64,000 bases of DNA from Pomphorhynchus laevis (lineage: Eukaryota > Acanthocephala > Palaeacanthocephala > Echinorhynchida > Pomphorhynchidae), in assembly GCA_012934845.2 (NCBI GenBank), contig WNNJ02002847.1, forward strand, positions 62,001 to 126,000. The letters are read 5' to 3'. Within the stretch, counting starts at the first letter, position 1. Each line of letters starts with the position of its first letter. Positions 36,966 to 48,900 of this stretch are shown piece by piece. The notes under the pieces are model-generated. The model made no database searches and was not told where the DNA came from. It saw only the letters and a list, made by a program, of their open reading frames with translations. A program made the translations under genes and the position numbers.

Positions 36966-39900
36966 GTAAAAGAATGGAATTACGGGAATGCAAGGAACAG
37001 TAAATATGACGAGAATTGTCGAGAAAAGGAAGATTGAGAAATGAGGGGGTATGAAAAGTTACAAGTTGAAAAGCAATGAGAAGACAAATTTGAACACGAC
37101 AATAAATGGTAGGCAAATCGAGAGAAACAAGATGGTGGGATGTATGATCAAAACGACGAAGACGGGTGAGAACTCAAAATGATGCGTTGATGATGCGTTG
37201 TAAAGTAAGAAGAGTGGATTTAGGTGTCTAAAGCAGATGATAGATCAAGGGAAACTATGACACTACATTATTTTTGATCGTGCGAGATGAGTAAGTCGTT
37301 ATAAACTTTACGACATTCAATTTCAGTAGAGTGATTAGATCGAAAAGCAGCTTGGAAGAGAGGGAACAAGTTGGAGGAAAATATATATGCATTAACTTGC
37401 TTGAGAACAAGACGCTCAAGGAGTTTAGAGAGGGTTTGGGGGAAGTGAGATAGGACTGTACGAAGATGATAGTGAAGGGTCGAGAGATTGCTTTTTGAGG
37501 AGAGGGCGAACATTGGCGCATTTCCAGTTGGAAGGAAATGTGCAGTTGCGGATAGTCAAGTTGAGCAAAGTGGTTAGGAAGGGTGAGATAGATGATTAGA
37601 TTTTTTAGGCAAGTGGGTGGGAATTGGTTCAGAAGGAGAGGTTTTATTAGGTAATGACAGAAAAACCGAAGAAACTTCGTCAGATGAAACGGGTAGAATA
37701 TGGAATAGCTCTGGGAGGGAAGTATTTAAAGAGATGAGAGTTTACAAATGGCACTTGGGTAGAACGGAAATTAAATTAGATAGCTTAGATTGCAGATAAG
37801 AGGAAAATTCATCAGGATTTATGTTACAAGGGGTAGATGATCGTAAAAGAATTTAGTTTTAGATTTTCCAATGAGATTTAGAGTTGGAAGAGGACTCGAG
37901 TTGATTTCGCCAAAAGAGAGTACGTTTAGATCGCATAAGAATGCGATGGAAACGGCGATGAGAAATATAGGGAGCACTGAGATTTGGACCCGACGCTTAG
38001 GAATACTACAGTCTGAATCAAACCAGGGATCATGACGCGACCGCTGAAAACGTAGTGGTCGAATAGGCAGAAGGTTATTAAGGATGTTCGTAAGTTCAGA
38101 ATCAAATAGAATCGTTATGATCACCGGGAGGGAGATAGTTAAGAGGAAGTGAAAAAAGTGACGAATTGAGTAAGGCTGTGCAGAGAATAGGGATATTGAG
38201 AAGTTTCCAGGGTCGACTTGGTGTGGATAATTGTGGAGGCGGAGAAGGAGGATGGGGACGAGTAAGTGTAAGAGTGACAAGGAGGAAATAATCGGACAAA
38301 CCAGGATCAGTAATCGACAAGCATGTATAGTCATTGAAGCAGTTAGGAACAACAATGATGTCGAGATTACCGCCGAGAATATGACTTAGGCTTGTTGAAA
38401 GTAATTTATAGTTAAAATCAGAAAAAAGATTAGTTAAAGTGATAGAGTCAGAATCAGCCGAGCGATCAAGACGAATGTTAAAGTCACCGAGAACAAAAGA
38501 AGGAGTATAAGACAATGAACAGTTAGACGAGCTGATTCAACTAGAGAACAATCATAGCGACATAGACGACGAATAGCAAGATCGTCGGAGTCAGAGTGCC
38601 AGGATTCGGTAATGCAGAGAATATTGATAGATAATTGATCGAAGATATCAAGGAGCATATTAGCTTTATGAAGAATGGAGCGAGTGTTGAATAGACTATA
38701 ACGAAAAGTATGCTCAGGAGCGAGATCGACTAGCGAAGAAGACAAGAGGGAGATATGGGACGCCATCGGATTTTTGCCCTTGTGTGTACAACGTGAAAAT
38801 GTCCGTTGATTTGATGTATTGATAATGATGACTCGCCGTTTGTTTCACGTCGATGTTTCTCAATGCAAGCTAAATTTAGCTGGGCAATATCAGAAGGGGA
38901 GCTGTCAGTAAAGATACGACAAGTAGATGAATTGGTAAGTTTAAAACGTTGGGACCGTACCAAAGATGCATGTGAACTATGTCGGAAAACGATTTTTAGT
39001 AGTGGGGGGGGCTGAGATGAATGGATTTAGTGGATTTGTTTAAACGGATAAAAGATACAGGAACGATATTATTGAAAAGGGATGGATTATCATCAGGAAG
39101 AATTGTTGAGAGGATATACCTGAAAGCAGATACATCATCATTGAGGAGAAGCATATTCGGGAAGCTTTAAGTTAGATACGATAATGCATAGATCTCGCTA
39201 AGGAAAACGATTACGTGGAAATGATGGACGGACATATCTGGTAGGAGTAGAGGCTGAAGAGCAGATAAACGTGGGAATGACAGATGTGCTAAGTGAAGAT
39301 TTAAGATAGTTTGAAGCATGTGTGACAGGAGTGGAGTGTTGAATTGGTTGATCGGAGATGTTACTGGATATGATTTTGACGGAAGGATGTAAATTATTGA
39401 GAGGTGATACGGTTGGATCATGTGTGACAGGAGAAGATTGTTGAATGGTTTGATCGGATATGTTACTGGAGATGATTTTGACGGAAGGATGTAAATTATT
39501 GGGAAGTGATACGGTGGAGATAGAGTAAGTAGTACGTAAAGAGAAGAAAGTGGTATGCGATGTATTTAGATGTGGAAGGAATAGAAAAAATGAGATAGGA
39601 GATGAAGACCTTTACTGTTTGCATTGCTAGGAAGATGAAGATTAAGAGAAATTTTATCCGTAGTTAAACGAGAAGTGTGTATGAGAGAAGTTTCAAAAAC
39701 GGGATTCAAGATGGCGAAGAAGTTAGTAAGCAAACGGATGACGACGATAGCTTGAAAGATATTTTGTCGTTTGTTGATGATCCATGTATAACAGCGGTCT
39801 GAGTCGACTGAGAGACATCATTAAGTTCATTTAAGTAGCACAACTCTGTTTCGTTAGCCTCCAGAACGTTTCCACCGTTTGAGTGATCATGATTCATTAG

Positions 39901-40098
39901 CTTACCTACGAGGACAGCACAGAATCCGCAGAGGAAATTCCGTCCTAAAACGTTGTCCTCGTCAGTGAAAGGAATGGCAACTTGAGTCCAAACATTGCAG
40001 TTTTTGTTGTCGCATTCAATTTGCTTTTCGATGTAAGTTTCCTTGACGGACTTGAGTTGCTGGCCAACATTGTTAGTTAGCTTTCTCTTTGCCATAAT
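36966..40098 (-). pseudogene. LINE copy (CR1/jockey type), longest in window, decayed
   Basis: On the minus strand from 5' to 3': ORF1 start MAKRKLTNNVGQQLKS (40095) with a CDNKNC...CGFC zinc-finger-like pattern, open to 39706. Then shifted ORF1 parts include a tandem duplication of about 100 bp (39320-39516). The ORF1 end is FKLTNSSTCRIF...VHTRAKIRW (38963-38730). ORF2 starts MASHISLLSSSLVDLAPEHT (38766), with LFNTRSIL and CITESWHSDSDD. Then come VLGDFNIRLDR, HILGGNLDIIV and GLSDYFLL, where His of the usual SDH motif is Tyr. Next is the linker RHDPWFDSDC, then RT fingers LLERLVLKQV, FQAAFRSNHSTE and VYNDLLIS (37513-37268). The RT palm is deleted; a C-terminal RRFDHTSHHL-type piece (about 37160) follows, and the element stops at the palindromic array. 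Several frameshifts make it inactive. Confidence 0.83.
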
Positions 40099-40379
40099 AA
40101 GATGTCAATTAGTTATAATCAAGAATATTTAAACTTTGTTAGTCTGCAAGCCGTTAGTTGTAAGTAGTTTGTTATCAAGAAATTTGCTTCGTAGATATAT
40201 AGCAGCTCCAACGAGTGATTGTGAATTTTGTATGCTATTGATTGTAAGTTTTAATAACCAAAAGATTTAAACCAGAATTGCCAGAATATGTAACGATATT
40301 GGCTTTCTGTAAGTTTCAATAACCAAAAGATTTAAACTTGTTACGCGTGCAAGTAATTAACTTGAACACGTATAATTTT

Positions 40380-40590
40380 TTCTCAATTACATGTTTATCC
40401 AAAATAACTCAATCGAGTCGATGTATATTTTTAATACTACGAAAGCTAAAATTATGGAGATAATCGTAGAAATGACAATGAGAGATATTTTTGATAATCA
40501 CAGTTGACGACAATAATACAAAAGATCTTTATAACAATAGATAAGCAGATATTAACAATAGAAGAAAGACCTCAAAATGCAATATATTCA
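40380..40590. repeat. Direct repeat flanking the LINE, right copy
   Basis: Partner of 36020-36270. It continues into a copy of the dispersed repeat also found at 6155-6300 (ttcatcgaccaacataggag). Confidence 0.85.
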
Positions 40591-40934
40591 TCGACCAACA
40601 TAGGAGCGGGGCCAAATATATGCTAATAACGTATTTCCTTTGACAAAGATGCTAAATAAAATTAAATAATATATAACCGGAAATTAAGAATGGAAGAAAG
40701 ACTTCAAATGTATTATTAAAATAGAAATTATGAATTAATTAATAAAATAGATAATAATTTATAATAGATTATAATAATTTTAGATTATAAAAATTTATAG
40801 AATTAAATAATAAATTAAATAATTAATAGAGAAAATATAAATAATGTTATAATGAGTTATATCTCAAATATGATTCAGTTTCTTATTTGCAGTAATTATA
40901 TTTATTTTTTTAAATATTATTTTTTTAAATCTAA

Positions 40935-42073
40935 GCACATTAAACCCCACATTTGTTCAAAATGGCATAATTTATTATTCTCATAAATCTGTACGTTTTT
41001 ACTCTTTTAAATGTTTAGATTTATGTTAATGGAGATTGTCAATTATGTTTTTTATTTAAATCAGCGTTAAAACATTGATTCACTAAAATATTATAGAATA
41101 CTCTATTTGAATTCTCTACTTTACAAATTATTAACCTTATTTTATTATCGGCATAAAGAAGTATAATCCATTATAGTAAACAATTCCAGTCTTATTTTTA
41201 TTAGTATTATTTTTACGCACACAGGTGGGATTTCCTTGTAGTTATCACAGGACAACCACCTCTAATAAAGCAGTAATAAGTCGAGGGGTGAATTCGTTGA
41301 TGTGCAATGAAAGGTAGGGGACGGTGGTTTGTGAATAAGATAAGCGTTCATGGCTCTGCTGAGTGCTGCATTAATTAAACGACCAGTTCTACGTTGAAGT
41401 CACCAAGAACCATGTCAAAACCGCTATCTATAATCCAATCCATGATGTCACGGTTCTTGTGAATCTCACCTGGACGGATGTAAACATTGGCTAGATTGAG
41501 GCGTTTACCGTTCTTACATAGTAATATAACTAAACAATACAGGGATGGACAAGACTTTTATTTTTATATCTCTAATAGAAGGCCCAATTGTTATTTGCCC
41601 ATTAGTTTGTTATAAGCACATTAAACCCTACATTTGTTATTAATAGCATAATTTATTATTCTCATAAATCTGTACGTTTTTACTCTTTTAAATGTTTAGA
41701 TTTATGTTAATGGAGATTGTCAATTATGCTTTTTTATTTGAATCAGCGTTAAAACATTGATTCAATAAAATATTATAGAATACTCTATTTGAATTATCTT
41801 CTTTACACATTATTAACCTTATTTTATTATCGGCATAAAGAAGCATAATCCGTTATAGTAAACAATTCCAGTGAGTTAATAAAAATAAAAATATTCCAGC
41901 TTATTTTTCTTAAATTCTACATTCAATTACAAAAGCATATGCTTCCTATTTTACCTATTAATTATGGTGTTAAATCAACACCTTCATATTTACCGATAAA
42001 TTACTGGATTACCGGATTTTGAAAAAATGACCGTTTACCGGTAAAAAATGACGGTAACTTGCAAGCCCTAATG
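40935..42073. repeat. Repeat family with a hAT-like end, copies 1 and 2
   Basis: Copy 1 (40935-41195) and copy 2 (41617-42073) share gcacattaaacccc/ta, ctcataaatctgtacg and attccagt. Copy 2 and copy 3 (43385-43682) end in a block with ttaccgataaattactgg, gaccgtttaccggtaaa and acggtaacttgcaagccct. Read from the other strand, that end is agggcttgcaagttaccgt, which resembles hAT-type termini. No transposase was found. Confidence 0.7.
41378..41516 (-). pseudogene. Non-LTR endonuclease fragment
   Basis: The minus strand reads NGKRLNLANVYIRPGEIHK, then DWIIDSGFDMVLGDFNVEL, matching endonuclease motifs VYxPPG and LGDFN. It lies between two copies of the repeat above and is a different lineage from the 23-40 kb LINEs (VYIRPG versus VYRPG, NVEL versus NIRL). 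Confidence 0.75.
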
Positions 42074-42344
42074 CAGATTGTCAATTGTGCTTCTTTTCTA
42101 ATTTAAAACGTTAATTTAATAAAATATAGTGTTATACATTTGGCTTTTTTAATTTAAAACGTTGATTCAATACAATATAGCGTTATAAATTTGTTGTTCA
42201 CTCAAAAATTATTAACTGATCAAAGAAGAAACTTAATAGAATTTTTTACTTAAATCGAAATTTCGATAGCTAACCATCATCTGGATAAAATTATATAAAA
42301 CAGTAAACAGTATATTAAATCATAAACCAATATTTATGGTCAAC

Positions 42345-42645
42345 ATAAATATCGTAAACATATGAAAAGATCATTGGAAAAGGGGTAATTGTAAATTTAT
42401 GGTTATTTAAAACAGTAACCATTTTTGTACAAGTAATTGAAGCCTAAAGGGACTAAAATATAAGCTAATATACTAGTTGAAATATTATTAGTTGCTCGGT
42501 AATAAATGTCTGAAGGGATGTTTATAAAAGGTACGAATATCGTAAACATATGAAAAGATCATTGTGAAAGGGATAATTGTAAATTTATGGTTATTTAAAA
42601 CAATAACCATTTTTGTACCAGTAATTATAGCCTAAAGGGACTTGA
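42345..42645. repeat. Diverged tandem duplication, ~190-bp period
   Basis: atcgtaaacatatgaaaaga through gcctaaagggact occurs at 42348-42455 and again at 42538-42643 with a few substitutions. Confidence 0.88.
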
Positions 42646-42834
42646 AAATATAATAAATATCATTTTAATTGATGCAAATTTGTCAATTAGCAGCTATAAT
42701 TTTGCCGTCATCAATATATATAGTATACCTATATAAAATATGAAAAATGTTCTTGAAATGGCATAAATAACATGGGTCTTTATAATATAAAAATTCCCAA
42801 ACTTAAAAATATATTTAAAAGCAATCACATTACA

Positions 42835-43105
42835 ATAAAGATGACATTGTATATCAAATACCTTGTGATTATTGTGATAGGGAGTATGAAGGTCAATCGG
42901 GGCAGGGGTTATCAGAACGTATTAGTTAACATAAATATTATGTAAAAAAGGAATTGGATCAGGGGCTGCTATAGATAATTTCTTAAACAATGATCTGCAA
43001 ATAGGGATCGATAGAAGTAAAATAATTTGGAAGGGAATTTCGTTCTTGAACGTTAATAACAAGAAGCATTTTATGCAAAATAATAAATTAATTGATTAAT
43101 AATAA
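42835..43105 (+). pseudogene. Penelope-like GIY-YIG endonuclease fragment
   Basis: The plus strand reads KDDIVYQIPCDYCDREYEGQ, SGQGLSERIS, stop, HKYYVKK. In a second frame it continues GIGSGAAIDNFLNNDL and WKGISFLNVNNKKHFMQNNK. PLE endonucleases have IPCxxCxxxYxGxTGRxLxxRxxEH and a downstream basic R/K-rich helix. One stop and one frameshift break it. No RT is attached here. It differs from the fragment at 18200-18372. Confidence 0.75.
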
Positions 43106-43384
43106 ACCCAATTTTGATTTAATAACGAATATTTTGAAATTGTAGTTTATTCGTTATTTAAAATTATTTACTATTTCTAATCAATCGTACAATTAATGTT
43201 GTGTTTATTTTGTCATTGCTATTGTTTTGTTCAATTTGTTATTCATTGTGAATTTCAGTTTAATGATTTGATGAAAAAAGGGACATAACTAATCGTTTAA
43301 AATTATTTTTTATATTTTTAATCAAAAATTCGATTCGAATAGAAATGATATTCATTTTCTCCTTTGATCAGTTAATAATATATT

Positions 43385-43682
43385 GTAAAACACGCCATTT
43401 GAATTCTATACTTTAAAAGTTATCAATCTTATTTTATTATTGGCATAAAGAAGTATAATAAATTATATTAAAAATTCCTAGTAGAAGTTAATAAAAACAA
43501 AAATAATCCAACTTATGTTTCTTAAATTGACATTCAATTCCAAAAGCATGCACTTACTATTTTACCTATAAGTTATGGTGTTAAATCAACACCTTCATAT
43601 TTACCGATAAATTACTGGATTACCGGATTTTGAAAAAAATGACCGTTTACCGGTAAAACATGACGGTAACTTGCAAGCCCTT
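43385..43682. repeat. Repeat family with a hAT-like end, copy 3
   Basis: See copies 1 and 2 at 40935-42073. It ends in the same gacggtaacttgcaagccct. Confidence 0.75.
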
Positions 43683-43781
43683 TGTATTACGTTTATTAGC
43701 AAAACCGTTTGTGACAACTATTAGTATTGCCGGGAAGTCTGTTTATACATCATATTGATTGTAATTAACTCTATCTAAATA

Positions 43782-43931
43782 GGTGGCGAAGAAGCCATTG
43801 TTCAAATTGATGAGGCTAAGATAGGAAAAATAAAATTTTATGTAGAACGAATAGTCGAAGGCACCTTGATTTTGGAAATGGTAGATGCAAATCACAAATT
43901 AAGATTATATAGTTATATTAATGACGCGTAA
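43782..43931 (+). pseudogene. Merlin/ISXO2-like DDE transposase fragment
   Basis: A 50-codon frame (GGEEAIVQIDEAKIGKIKFY then VERIVEGTLILEMVDANHKL) matches the start of the catalytic domain in ISXO2-like transposases, where VxIDExxxGKxK and VEGxWxxG are typical. The first catalytic Asp (QIDEA) is present. The rest of the domain is lost to stops and AT-rich DNA. It is preceded by an acceptor-like tctaaatag. Merlin elements are the eukaryotic group with this domain. Confidence 0.5.
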
Positions 43932-46900
43932 ATTAATATATTATAAATGAAGCGTAAATTAATATATCAATATATATAATAATTAATATATCAATTACTA
44001 AATGAAAATCAGTGAAAAATAAAATCAATGTAGAACGGAATAAAAATTTATAGGATATATAAGTGTGTTGTATGCAAATTTGGAAGACAAGGGAACTTTT
44101 CCTGCGGGCCCAGACTAGAAGTTTGTGAAGTTATTTAACAGAACGACAAGGTATTTAACAAAACTGGACATGAAAATCAACCTGGAAAATTGATAAATCG
44201 TTTTATCAAGCGGATTTAAAATGTTAATACAGCTAAATCATGTTCTACAGAACACAATTCTAAGACAAAGACCATACTCCAAAAACGATTGACGTATATT
44301 TTATCAGCTAATGTGGTAGATATCAATGCATTGGCAATCTAATAAAACATTAATAACTGGAAAACTGAGATAGTTCATTTTATTACCTTAATGACGATAG
44401 TACATTTTGTTTCCTTAATGTTTCGCGATCGCTAAATTTAAAATTTGATAATCAATTCAATACCAAGTATTTGTCCATCTAAGTAGATATTCTGGAATAA
44501 CATATTATTGTATTTCCCTTGTTCAGATTAAAACTACTTTATAAAATATTAAACAGATACAAATGTATGTTACAAACAATCCAGCTGCAATGTGCTATAA
44601 TTTTTTATTTTGCCAATACACAATAACAAATCGATTTAAATTATTTAAATTAATAAACGGTAAATTCACCACGGTAATGGTGCTTAATATATATATTACG
44701 ATTATAAAAGATTATTAAATCTAAGATGGTTAAATCAAGCAAGCTTAAATTGAGGGTTTTGAATGTTGTCGCTTGCTTGGTATAACGTGATCAGCAATGA
44801 TGAGAATTAGCTAAATAATATAAATACGAAAACATTAATACTTGAAAAACGACATACTGCATCAATCACACAGTTAATTCTGATATCACTTTATCTATTT
44901 ACTATCGGAATAAAATTTTTATTTCTGTAGTCATTATTTAGTGGGTATTATTTCAAGTGCCTGAAGTGTGACCATTTAAACAAATCACGTAACGATCTTG
45001 TATTCATTTGTATAAAGGATTAATTTCACCGATACGAAATATATTTATAAAATTGAAAGGTAAAAAATGATGTCAAGAATACCATTTGTATATGTACAAA
45101 CATCGCTAATACTTATTGGCATTGAAGTATGCTCGCATGCACATTTATAAATATTACGATTTGAATATAGTACATCGACTAATTTAGTTAGAACAATATT
45201 GTCTAGTATGCATTTACGATAAACATGTAAATCAGTGTTATATTCTAATTTCTTCTCAATGACAAAATCAACAAGGAAGCTAAATCAGGAATTTTCAAAT
45301 AAGCCCGAGTTGCGTGGATTAAAACAATATTATCCAGCTTAAAAACAATAAACAGAAATTCACACATTATTTTTATAATGTGTGAATTCTTTCGGGTTTC
45401 ACCATTTTCTCTTTAGGTCAGGTAAATAATCTTATTTTAGGGGCTCTTAAATAATTGTCTTCATAAATTTCAAAATTTGCCCAATGAATATAAATAGAAA
45501 ACCACAAAAGACATACCTTATATTTTTTCTTACATTTCTCAAACGGTAGCTATTAAATGTAAAGGTGCGATAAATAATCTATTTTGGATATCTGTAACTA
45601 CACTGTACAAAAGTAGTTTTCTTTAAACAACAGTAATTAGTTAAAGAATCAATTCTTATTTGAAAGCACCGTCCTTACAACCAAGAGAAAAAAACATATG
45701 ATTACAATTTATTATAATTTCGCATCTTAATTGTGACGATACAGTAATTACCAGAACGTGATCTATTGGTTCACCTGTATTTTCAGTTAAGATAGAGATA
45801 TGCTTCTGTTCAGAAACAACTTTTAAAAATTAAAATGTATACTTAACCCTAAAATCTTAGAGAACAGATTTAAGTGGATCTCTTCAGTAATTATCTTCGC
45901 TCATTTCAGTGGCAAAATACAAGATACACTAGATAATCAAATTTCATCAGTGGAAATATGTCCTTAGCACATATTTGGTCCAGCTCCCATGTTGGGATCG
46001 ATGAATAAGGCCCGAATTATGATTACATAACATTTCTCCCTGATGACCTCTATTTCTTATTCTTATAAATCGAATGTTATTTATTGGTCAATTCATAATA
46101 GATTTGTATTTTAAATTTTAATTATAAATTCTATCGTTATACAAATATAGATCGTATAACTTCTTATAATTATTTATTATTTATAGTTATTTATCTATAA
46201 ATAATATAAATATTTATTATTTATACTTATATTTATTTTTATTTATATATAGCATAAAATACGTAGACTCAGTTAGCCTATCTGATTTGAATAATTAAAG
46301 TCCTGGACACCGAGATATATTCGACTGAATGTCATTAATATTATTTTACTATTAATCCATGTTATTGTCGTATCAACGATTCATTAGTATAAATGATGAT
46401 TGAATACAAGGGGTTACCACCACTAACTAAAGTTGTTGCCTTCCATATAAAGTTTATAATATATTTAAGCATAATAATCGGTCGGTATCACATATTTATA
46501 TGCTGTAGTAAGGAGCTTAAAATAAACCAATAATATAAAAACCTGTCGATTACGAATAAAACACAAAGTAACTGTCATTTGCCTTATCCCAGATGTGTAT
46601 TCACGAGGCAAAAATGCATTTATGCCTTGAGATATGATAGAAATAGGTACATCTTCAAATTCCTGATATTCATTAATCTATAAAGACGAATGCATTTCTT
46701 AATATCACTTTCTCAGTAATCAATTTAATGATATAAAATACACATTACGAATAAATCGATAGGATTCATGTCAATCAATAGGATTTGTCTCAGTGCGCAT
46801 TAAATAATCGTCCACGACACATACGACATTCATAGAACCGTCACAAATATGATTATTATTCGATTGCGATTGTAAACGTACCTAAGCTTTTCTTGCTATC

Positions 46901-47950
46901 CGGGGCTTAATATTTTCGTGACTGTGTAATCGTACAATGCGGGGAAATTCGACAAAAGTACCATGTGGAAACAACGATTTCTTTAGATATTTGAATGATC
47001 ACTACCAAAAAGTGAATGAAGATCAATATAGTTTTCAACAAGGAGGCTTTTTGTAAATAAGAAATAAAGAGAATAAATACTAAATAGATCAGAAAATTTT
47101 GATATTAATTTTATTCATAACAACAACTTTAGTGGACTGTTTTGTGAAAGAATACGGCCCAGAGATGGTCAGGTTAATTACTGACAATTACTTTTTAATA
47201 TATCGCTAGTCACGATTAAAACAAAAATATAATTGAAAATATTCATAAAAGATATACTTGATTGCTTATTAATGATACGATAATGTAACCGGTAAGTTAA
47301 TTTATCGACAATTGGTAGGTATTCCGATGACTACTGTCATCATTATAAGACCTTTATTACTTTTAAACATGGCTTTCATATCCAGTATTTTAACAAGATT
47401 AATCAAACTATAATTGCAACTCACATATTGTGGCAAACGACCAAAACCTATAACGCATTATCAAGCGAGCAGGTAATTGTTTTAATTATACTTTAATATT
47501 TATTCTCTTGTATAAATTATAAGAACTAACTTTAATTTAATAGATAAATCAGATAATCGTGAAAAATAGTTTAATATTTTTATTGAAATAAAAAAAAACT
47601 ATTTTAATTTAAAAATAAAATAATTGATTAAAGTACAGCTTAATATTTGTTCTCTTGCAAAATCTATAAAAACAAACATGATTTTAATTTAATGTCAGGC
47701 AATGGTTTAAAGTATAATGTAATACTTTTTCTTTAATTTTATAATGATTTTAATGCGATTAAAATAATTAAACAATAATTAATAGCTATTTATACTAAAA
47801 ATATTTTAATTATAAATAATTTAATTACTTAATAAATAAAATCATTGTTTAAAGTAAAGTTTTATATTTGTTTTCTTGCAATAATTAAAACACAACTCTT
47901 ATTTTAATTTAATAAATCAGGCAATTGTTTAATGTAGAGTTTAATAATTG
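43932..47950. other. AT-rich intergenic DNA
   Basis: No gene was recognised. It holds a perfect hairpin at 45357-45388 and the reversed copy of the dispersed repeat (45945-46080). The piece tagactcagttagcctatct (46262-46290) is related to 5500-5535. Tracts around 46560-47000 are somewhat richer in G+C but contain no usable frame. Confidence 0.45.
45357..45388. repeat. Perfect inverted repeat, 14-bp arms, 4-nt loop
   Basis: aattcacacattat and its exact complement flank tttt. Confidence 0.9.
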
Positions 47951-47954
47951 TTCA

Positions 47955-48900
47955 GTAATTTTCTGAAGATGGTAACAGAGGTTAGCGAAATATCAAATAA
48001 AAGTTTCCTCTTTCTTCAATACCTTTCTTTAATACCTTTATATCACGTAAATCATTTAAAATACACTTACCATTTAAATATGATCCAGATCAAATAAGCA
48101 TAAATAATCAGCACTTTTAGCATCTTCAGAAAATTACAATTGGCAATAGAAAATGCAATTATAATTTTTTTCAGATCTTGATGCTCAACAATTAAATTGG
48201 CAGACGTTAACAAATTAATATAATTTTAAATAGTTGATAATGATCCATTATTGATAAAGAATTATTAGAGCTGGATTAAAATAAAGCGGGAAAATTTTAT
48301 TTGATATTTCGCTAACCTCTGTTAGTATCTTCAGAAAATTACAATTTTGTAATTTTCAGATAATATTTTAATCTCTGAAAATTACGATCTTAGAGAAAAT
48401 TTGTTTCCAATCCGAATTATTACATAAAGGCGAGATAACAGGAATATTTATTTGACTACAAAAAACCAATATTTCGACGGCACTACGGCACGTCATCTTC
48501 AGGGTTGAGTCTTTAAGCTCTTAAACACAATAATCTTGTAATCAAATAAATATTCCTGTTTCATCGCCTTCATGTAATAATTACGATCTTGTAATTTTCA
48601 GAAAACTATGTAATTTTCTAAAGATGCTAGCAGAGGTTAGCGAAATATCAATATAAAATTTTCCTCTTTTCTTTGATCCATCTTCAATAATTCTTTATCA
48701 ATATTGAATCTTTATCAACTATTTAAAATTATCATATTATATATAAAGCAACCTAGTTTGTTTCAGCCGGTAAAATTACTGAAGATGTAATTTTCTAAAG
48801 ATGCTAGCAGAGGTTAGCGAAATATCAATATAAAATTTTCCTCTTTTCTTTGATCCATCTTCAATAATTCTTTATCAATAATGGATAATTATAAATTAAT
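47955..48900. repeat. Cluster of a dispersed repeat around agaggttagcgaaatatcaa
   Basis: Copies run forward at about 47965, 48615 and 48800, reversed at about 48290-48345, with a distant relative at 12930-12985. Each has a tctgaagat/tctaaagat part, the small palindrome ctaac.agag.gttag, then a tract like aaaattttcctcttttct. No coding potential was seen. Confidence 0.8.
48410..48590. mobile_element. Small element with ~45-bp inverted repeats and a hairpin core
   Basis: The left end attattacataaaggcga, then caggaatatttatttgacta, is matched in reverse complement by the right end (caaataaatattcctgttt, then atcgccttcatgtaataatt). Inside, the minus strand reads accctgaagatgacgtgccg, then tagtgccgtcgaaatattgg. 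It lies within the repeat cluster. It could be a MITE or the remnant of a PLE-type terminal region. Confidence 0.6.

Noticed and set aside
36745-37116. 123-codon minus frame with repeated KHVLGTCF units, as a repeat protein
   Set aside because: The repeats are the translated palindromic DNA array fused to a LINE C-terminal fragment.
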